DNA of 64,000 nt from JAQBQB01 sp963757185 (GTDB taxonomy: Bacteria; Gemmatimonadota; Gemmatimonadetes; Gemmatimonadales; Gemmatimonadaceae). The notes beneath the pieces are model-generated. The model had not been told where the DNA came from. It searched no databases and worked only from the letters and a program-made list of their open reading frames with translations. Numbering within the stretch: the stretch's first letter is position 1; the number at the start of each line of letters is the position of its first letter. The stretch spans positions 620,001 to 684,000 of the forward strand of contig CAVWQI010000009.1 of the NCBI GenBank assembly GCA_963757185.1. Reading direction: 5' to 3'. Below, piece after piece: positions 59,028-64,000 of this stretch. The position numbers were made by a program, and so were the translations under genes.

Positions 59028-60686
59028 CTATTGCGGAAACGTTTGCGCCGCCAATCCAATGTTGTTGCACGAATTGCCGGAGGCCGCGAGGATGTTGATC
59101 GTCGGATCCGGGTCGAACCGCGTCGCGTACGTCGCTTCGTCGATCAACAGAAGGGAGACCGGCTGCGAGGAGGTCCTGACGTTCAGGTTGTAGGGATCGT
59201 CGCCGTGGTCCAGATACAACCCCTCCGTCGGGAAATACGCCAGCTCGTGGCCGCACACCCAGACGGGCAGCACAGGGATGTTCAGCACTCGCAACATCGC
59301 GTTGAGAAACCCGACGCTGCCGTGACAGCCCATCGTATAATGCTGTTTGCCCTGCGACGGGTTGTTGGCATCGGTCGTACCGTTGATGATCCGCGACAAA
59401 GGCGGATAGCCGCGGTACTGCCAGACCGCGTCGCAGTTGCCGAACGTCTGGGCGCCGTAGAAGTGCACCATGTTCTGGCGCATCCATTCCAACAGGTTCG
59501 AGATGGTGTCTTTCCGCGTCTGGCCGACGAGTTGGTTGTCTCGCAACCAACTGTAGACCCATCGCGGTGGCGCGAACGGTGACGACGGCAGGTTGTTCGC
59601 GCGGAGCGCCGGCACGAAAGCGTCATAGGTCCCCGTGGTGTAGTACTGGCCGAGGACGTTCCACGCCATCGTCGCGCTGCTCAGCAGCCACCGAAGCTCT
59701 TCGGCCGTGAGGCCCGCGAGGGAGAAGCCGCCGCTCTGCACGCCGCTCGCCATGTGCACGAGGCTGAACGCGACGTGATTGACGTAGAGCTTCCACATGT
59801 AGGCCTGGCTCACCGACTCGAACGCCGTCACGGCGTCCAAGGCGATGTTCGGGTCCACGTTCGTCGGCGCATCCGATAGGCCGTCGCTCGTTGGTGGCAC
59901 CGAAGGCGCACCCTGCAACATCCATTGCAGCGCCACCTGAAATGCGCTGAGCAGATCGGCCTTCTGCGAGGCCGACCAGTTCGCGTACGCCACCATGTTC
60001 GCCGCCGCAGGCGGCGCGTAGGCGTTGAGCGGATCTCCCGCAGTCGCCTGCCACTGGATCGCGGCGGCAATCTGCGGGTTGGCCTGGAGGATTTGATTGA
60101 GCTGGACCGCCGGGTCCTTCATCAGCTTCACTTCTGTCAGCGCTGAGAAATCCCCGTCGAACCCCGTCGGCACGTCGATGGTGAAGACAGGTTTTTTCGA
60201 GTGAACGCGCACGCCCATGAACACGTGGGCCGGCGTCGCATTCAGCGAACCGCCGATGTCGGACAGCGGAATCTTGACTTCGATCATCCGGTGATGGCTC
60301 GCCGACTTCAGGCTTGCGCCGAAGCCCATCCGGCACTCGCTCGCGCCGGCGCTGGGCAGGATCGTCGTCCATTCAAACGGCCGGAGATACAACTGCTTCG
60401 CGATGTGGTTCGGCTGGCCGGGAAACTGGCCGTAGTTCACGTCGACGTTCGGCGTGATCTTCTTGTCCTTGTCGAAGTCGAAGGTCAGCCAGAAGTAGTC
60501 GTCGGTTCCAGGATCGTTGCCGGAGTCCTTGACGACGTCGAGCCCCACGTAGAGGAAGTGGGCGTCGTTCTGGACGAATATCGTGCCGGGCGACATGTGC
60601 AGAGAACCAGCGCCACTCCAGCGCGCGGCGTCGAGAACGCCGGTGAGTTGCAAGCCCGGCGTCCATCCGCTTTGAATCGTGGCCAT
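59028..60686 (-). CDS. Two-domain protein with transglutaminase-like C-terminal part
   Basis: 552 residues, ATG 60686, no signal peptide. Residues ~1-180 look like a beta-sandwich sugar-binding module of the CBM9 kind (WSGAGSLHMSPGTIFVQND; DDYFWLTFDFDKDKKITP; MIEVKIPLSDIGG). The middle is helical. Near the C-terminus a Cys-His-Asp order typical of transglutaminase/papain-like folds is visible: MGCHGSVGFLNAMLRVLNIPV, then VCGHELAYF and YLDHGDDP. Such proteins are thiol peptidases, amidases or cross-linkers. The combination is unusual and lacks an export signal. It is a single-gene unit. Confidence 0.7.
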   Translation of the reverse strand: MATIQSGWTPGLQLTGVLDAARWSGAGSLHMSPGTIFVQNDAHFLYVGLDVVKDSGNDPGTDDYFWLTFDFDKDKKITPNVDVNYGQFPGQPNHIAKQLYLRPFEWTTILPSAGASECRMGFGASLKSASHHRMIEVKIPLSDIGGSLNATPAHVFMGVRVHSKKPVFTIDVPTGFDGDFSALTEVKLMKDPAVQLNQILQANPQIAAAIQWQATAGDPLNAYAPPAAANMVAYANWSASQKADLLSAFQVALQWMLQGAPSVPPTSDGLSDAPTNVDPNIALDAVTAFESVSQAYMWKLYVNHVAFSLVHMASGVQSGGFSLAGLTAEELRWLLSSATMAWNVLGQYYTTGTYDAFVPALRANNLPSSPFAPPRWVYSWLRDNQLVGQTRKDTISNLLEWMRQNMVHFYGAQTFGNCDAVWQYRGYPPLSRIINGTTDANNPSQGKQHYTMGCHGSVGFLNAMLRVLNIPVLPVWVCGHELAYFPTEGLYLDHGDDPYNLNVRTSSQPVSLLLIDEATYATRFDPDPTINILAASGNSCNNIGLAAQTFPQ

Positions 60687-60966
60687 ACGCGGCCCAATGA
60701 GGAATGTGTTACCGCTGGAACGCCGGGGAACATAGCAGGGCTCTTCGGGCTTGTCACGCGACCGCCTGACGCGCGCCGACGCGAAACTCCTGCCTCCCTA
60801 ACCTTGTTCGCCGTTGAGCATTCACTAATCGGCTTTGCGATCGCGATCGGCCCACGTCACCGAATCTTTGTGCGTCCCGACTCTCGACATAAAACGGTGA
60901 AGGCAGCGTCACCAGGCACGTTCCTTCCATAAGAAGGCTGACAGCGAACCGAAGATTGGAGGTGAC

Positions 60967-61311
60967 ATGAATCACGACGCCAGACAAATGGCCGGCCAAC
61001 TTCGGGTGAAGCTCGGTGACGTGACGTTCCCCGTCAGCCAGGCGGCCGCCGAGGAACTGCGAACACACGTCCGCGAGTACGCGGCCGCCCTCAGGTTTGA
61101 CGGAGTAACTCCCGAAGCGGCCGTGATCGACGTGAAACGCGTCTTGTTCGACGCGGGGCTCGAACCGACCACGCACACGAAGAGCACCGAGGCCGCGTTG
61201 ACTCCGCGCGATCATCTCTGCGGCAGCGTCGTAGCCTGGTGCATCGAAGGGTATTACTCGGACGGCCGGAGCGACGGATCGGTGGGGGGGCCGAATGGCC
61301 GCGGAGCATGA
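60967..61311 (+). CDS. Small protein with C-terminal W-C-I-x-x-Y-Y motif, copy 1
   Basis: 114 residues from ATG 60967 behind a strong GGAGG. The chain is helical: QAAAEELRTHVREYAAALR, then PEAAVIDVKRVLFDAGL, and ends VVAWCIEGYYSDGRSDG followed by a Gly-rich tail. The second small gene, 61403-61684, repeats the order helix - A.V..V - W-C-I-x-x-Y-Y. No family is recognised, no membrane segment is present. Confidence 0.7.
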   Translation: MNHDARQMAGQLRVKLGDVTFPVSQAAAEELRTHVREYAAALRFDGVTPEAAVIDVKRVLFDAGLEPTTHTKSTEAALTPRDHLCGSVVAWCIEGYYSDGRSDGSVGGPNGRGA

Positions 61312-61402
61312 ACACCGTCGAACGCACGGTCCGTATCGTGTCGGCCGGTCTGACATTTGCCGCAGACGTTCCCTTCGGATTCTCCGAGCCGAAGCCCGAC
61401 CC

Positions 61403-61684
61403 ATGCCAACGCCGGCACTATCAGCCACCGGGGCGCTCTTTGCCGCACTCACTGACGTAGCGACCGAAATTCCCGTCTTGAATTCGGCCGAGCGCGCTTC
61501 CGTATTGAGGCCCGCCGTACACGCAGCGGTCGACGAGCTCAGGGGTATGGGCTTGTCGTCGGCGCGTGTCGAGTGCGTGCTATTGGAGCTCGTGGCCCAT
61601 GCGTGGCCGATCTCGGCCGGCTCGGTCGCCGTCGGCGACATCAGAGGGTGGTGCATCCAGAGGTACTACGCGCCGCTACGATAG
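61403..61684 (+). CDS. Small protein with C-terminal W-C-I-x-x-Y-Y motif, copy 2
   Basis: 93 residues from ATG 61403; the frame extends 5' without coding character. Helical: AERASVLRPAVHAAVDELRG, SSARVECVLLELVAHAW, then a C-terminal RGWCIQRYYAPLR. It is distantly related to the gene 91 bases upstream, with which it forms a tandem pair. Function unknown. Confidence 0.65.
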   Translation: MPTPALSATGALFAALTDVATEIPVLNSAERASVLRPAVHAAVDELRGMGLSSARVECVLLELVAHAWPISAGSVAVGDIRGWCIQRYYAPLR

Positions 61685-61785
61685 GCGCGGAGAAAGAGCG
61701 GTGCACCGCCGCGACTACGTAACACCACGTATTTCAGCATTCCGCGCGCGAGCACAGGCTGCACGCTGTCATCAGCGGAGAGCCT

Positions 61786-62361
61786 ATGCGCCCGATCGGT
61801 CGTTCTCGCGTTTGCGCCATTCAAGATCTCGCACGCCGATGGCGGCGGTCGCCAAACCTGGTCGCGACGGTCACGCTCATGTCCGCATGCTTGGCCCCTC
61901 CGCGACCATGGGCTCCCGGCGACGGTCAACTCCTCGCGCCGCTGGACTCGGCTGCGCTCGCACGCGAGACCGGCCGACGAGACGCTCTGCTGCAGCGCCA
62001 GCGTACCGCGGCGGGCGCCACTTCTCTCATCAGTACGATCGGGGTGACGGCAGGCCTGCTCGTTCGGCGTCCGGGCGCCAATGACTTTTGGGTCGCCCCG
62101 GCCACCATAGCGACCGTTTCTGCCGGCGGCGCCCTCTGGGCCTATGGAGAAACACGGCGGCCAGTTCCCGCGCCGCCCGACTCCATGCGATCGCGCTACG
62201 GGTTGACGGACGATCGACTGTGGCGCAGCTACCGCGACGGATTCCGGGACGAGATCGAAGAGCGACGTCGAGTCGAGTTGGCACACGCCTCCCGGGCGGC
62301 GCTCCTGAATGCGATCGTGTTTGCCGGGACGTACACGGCGTTCTCGCCGCTCAGGCGCTGA
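61786..62361 (+). CDS. Putative lipoprotein or membrane protein, unknown
   Basis: 191 residues from ATG 61786 (GGAGAG upstream). After a basic N-terminus there is a hydrophobic run ending LMSACLAPP, a possible lipobox (Cys ~35). A second hydrophobic stretch lies at ~78-95 (ATSLISTIGVTAGLLV) and a third at ~103-120 (APATIATVSAGGALWAYG), with a charged helix DEIEERRRVELAHASR near the end. No family recognised. Confidence 0.6.
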   Translation: MRPIGRSRVCAIQDLARRWRRSPNLVATVTLMSACLAPPRPWAPGDGQLLAPLDSAALARETGRRDALLQRQRTAAGATSLISTIGVTAGLLVRRPGANDFWVAPATIATVSAGGALWAYGETRRPVPAPPDSMRSRYGLTDDRLWRSYRDGFRDEIEERRRVELAHASRAALLNAIVFAGTYTAFSPLRR

Positions 62362-62365
62362 GAGG

Positions 62366-63778
62366 ATGAGAACGGAGCTGGCATCCTCACTCAACCACAA
62401 TCTTTTCTTAGTTGGATGGGTCGGACCCACCCTTCCTCGCCGATCAGAGTGTACTCGGGGCAAACTCACGCAGGCACTGAGCGTGCTGGCCCGAAGCCAC
62501 TCCCTAGTTACTTCCCCGCGCGACCGCGTACAGCAGATCAAGAGCGCCTACGACGCGAACGACTTCGTTCTGTGCGCGTCGCTCTGCAGGCCGATGCTCT
62601 CGCGACCCCCGCGCCCGATCGACACCGGCGTCGCGATCTGTTTCGGCAAATGCCTGCTTCAACTCGATCGCCGGTGTGACGAGGCGCTTCCCTTCCTTCG
62701 CCGCGCCGCTCGCCAGTGCCCGCGCGAGCCGGAACCGATTTGGGCGGACGCGCAGACGTTCCTCGCCGTCGCGCTCGCGTCGTCGGGCGAGTTCGAGGAG
62801 GCCGCTGAAGTGCTGCGTGCATTTGCCGGCGCTCGGTTGCGGTCGCCGGCAAGCGTGGGCGCCTTGCAGGCCCACGCGATCCTGGCGGCGACCGACGACT
62901 GGCGGCGCGGGTGGTCCGTCCACGAGTCACGTCGATACAGCCCGGCGGTCGCCGTCAGCGGCGTCGCATTCGTTCCTCGCTGGAATGGTACCGACCCGGC
63001 GACCATCGCCATCATCGACGAGCAGGGACTCGGCGACGTCGTCCTCATGGCGCGATGGATTCCTCGTCTCATCGCGACGACAGGCCGAACGCCTCGCTTC
63101 TATGGAAGGCCCTCGCTGCGCCGTTGGGTCGAGGCGACGGGCTGCGAGTTCGTCGAACGACCGATCGGCGCCATCGCCGAGTCGAGCGTCGCGCTTGCGA
63201 TGAGTCTACCCAACCTGGCTCGGTGTGCGGCGCCGGCGGACGTTCCGGCCCCCTTCGCGCCGAGCGCCCTTCTTCGCGCGCGGGCCCGACGTGTCGGCGG
63301 TGACAAGACGGACGGCGATCGCCATCGCGTCGGTGTGTGCTGGACGTCGACCGCCGCGAATCTCAATAAGCAAATGCGGTTCTCGCCGGAGCAATTCGCC
63401 GAGGTTTGGGCGCCGCTCGATGGCGTCGAGTTCGTAAATCTCACGCACGAAGCGCGCGTCGGGGCGAGCGCGCCTTTTGGCGTCCGGCGATTCGCCGACG
63501 TCTACGAAACCGGCGAGCTGCTCGCGTCGTTGGACCTCGTCGTCACGGCCGACACGTCGGTCGCGCATCTCGCCGGCAGCCTTGGCGTTCCGACGATCGT
63601 CATCGCCCCGACCTACTACGACTGGCGCTATCGCTGGCCCGGTGAGGACGGATCACCGTTCTATCCAAGCATCTCGGTGATCCGTCAACAGTACGGCGAC
63701 GATGTTTCCGTGCTGGCCCGGGCGCGAGCTCGCCTCGCATTGCTGGCGCGTCCTGACCGCGTCACTTCTTGCCGGTGA
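62366..63778 (+). CDS. TPR-containing glycosyltransferase (family 9-like)
   Basis: About 470 residues from ATG 62366, four bases past the previous stop; GTG 62483 would drop a poorly conserved N-terminus of ~39 residues. Residues ~55-190 are TPR-like helices (AYDANDFVLCASLCRPMLS; FLAVALASSGEFEEAAEVLRAFAG). The C-terminal half resembles heptosyltransferase-type GT-B proteins: DEQGLGDVVLMARWIPRL, VGVCWTSTAANLNKQMRF and SLDLVVTADTSVAHLAGSLG. Such proteins often glycosylate surface structures or proteins. It overlaps the facing cupin gene by 17 bases. Confidence 0.82.
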   Translation: MRTELASSLNHNLFLVGWVGPTLPRRSECTRGKLTQALSVLARSHSLVTSPRDRVQQIKSAYDANDFVLCASLCRPMLSRPPRPIDTGVAICFGKCLLQLDRRCDEALPFLRRAARQCPREPEPIWADAQTFLAVALASSGEFEEAAEVLRAFAGARLRSPASVGALQAHAILAATDDWRRGWSVHESRRYSPAVAVSGVAFVPRWNGTDPATIAIIDEQGLGDVVLMARWIPRLIATTGRTPRFYGRPSLRRWVEATGCEFVERPIGAIAESSVALAMSLPNLARCAAPADVPAPFAPSALLRARARRVGGDKTDGDRHRVGVCWTSTAANLNKQMRFSPEQFAEVWAPLDGVEFVNLTHEARVGASAPFGVRRFADVYETGELLASLDLVVTADTSVAHLAGSLGVPTIVIAPTYYDWRYRWPGEDGSPFYPSISVIRQQYGDDVSVLARARARLALLARPDRVTSCR

Positions 63779-64000
63779 CCTTCTTGGTCGGATCGTCTGC
63801 CGGATTCACGTACGTGAGCGCGAAGGGCCCCATCAGGTTCACCTGAACGATCGTCCGCCCCTTGGTGATCGCGTAGTGGTGCTGCCCCGCTCCCGCCACG
63901 ACGAACCCGCCGACGGGCACGGCCGTCATCTTCGTTTTGTCGACCTTGTCGCCCATGCCGACTTGGAACGTTCCCTCGATGACCGTGACGGCTTCGTCGG
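63762..64000 (-). CDS. Cupin-domain protein, 3' part (5' end outside window)
   Basis: Only the C-terminal ~79 residues are present; the frame is open to the window edge (DEAVTVIEGTFQVGMGD continues upstream of the internal ATG at 63956). A cupin half-barrel is visible: a Gly-containing turn (VIEGTFQVG), then VPVGGFVVAGAGQHHYAIT with the metal-type His pair. The end is Lys-rich (TKKVTGKK). Function cannot be assigned from the fragment. Confidence 0.78.
   Translation of the reverse strand, partial: DEAVTVIEGTFQVGMGDKVDKTKMTAVPVGGFVVAGAGQHHYAITKGRTIVQVNLMGPFALTYVNPADDPTKKVTGKK

Overview
The window reads as about 64 kb of chromosome from a GC-rich, Gram-negative, probably soil- or sediment-type bacterium. 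The best lineage guess is Gemmatimonadota or a relative. This rests on seven long MacB/FtsX-type 'ADOP' permeases with no partner ATPase, PadR regulators translationally coupled to them, many secreted amidohydrolase-, sortilin- and sedolisin-like proteins, and Arg-Asp-Ser repeat proteins. Lineage is inferred from gene content only; no rRNA or tRNA gene was seen to confirm it. No phage, CRISPR array or transposase was recognised.

Layout. 1-13 kb: amidohydrolases, an alpha/beta hydrolase, a four-helix-bundle (23S-IVS type) gene framed by 71-bp inverted repeats, a sedolisin-like lipoprotein, a sortilin-like beta-propeller protein broken by one extra base, and ADOP permease 1. 13-22 kb: GNAT, a membrane pseudokinase with an Arg-Asp-Ser repeat tail, an MFS transporter carrying an in-frame octamer repeat, DinB, ADOP 2 and an MscS-type channel. 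22-27 kb: an ECF sigma / one-TM protein / Spy-like cassette, a TauD-type dioxygenase, a TonB-C protein and an HtrA-like protease. 27-30 kb: PadR plus ADOP 3. 30.6-34.6 kb: an overlapping three-gene operon (ATP-grasp ligase, FemAB/GNAT-like transferase, ThDP enzyme). 34.7-37 kb: a possible outer-membrane phospholipase A, a secreted protein and a Uma2-type protein. 37-41 kb: PadR plus ADOP 4, divergent from a small lipoprotein. 40.9-45.4 kb: a glycan-like set (ABC exporter, family 2 glycosyltransferase, FAD oxidoreductase, FdtA/WxcM-like protein). 45.8-49.3 kb: a YXWGXW lipoprotein, PadR and ADOP 5. 49.3-51.7 kb: a coupled ATP-grasp protein and glutamate-transporter-fold carrier. 52.5-58.8 kb: ADOP 6, a paralogue of the small lipoprotein, ADOP 7 and a second YXWGXW lipoprotein. 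59-64 kb: a transglutaminase-like protein, two related small proteins, a lipoprotein, a TPR glycosyltransferase and a partial cupin.

How the genes may work together. The main theme is the envelope. Seven ATPase-less permeases fill about 18 kb. Two families of small lipoprotein each occur twice, and each copy sits beside a permease in the same relative orientation as its paralogue, which suggests lipoprotein-permease modules. Three permeases are coupled to PadR genes, and each PadR gene has its own inverted repeat upstream. A second theme is unexplained ligase chemistry: two operons centred on ATP-grasp proteins, one with a transferase and a ThDP enzyme, the other with a carrier whose ion- and substrate-binding positions differ from the glutamate-transporter norm. 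These two operons and the lipoprotein-permease modules are the best candidates for undescribed systems.
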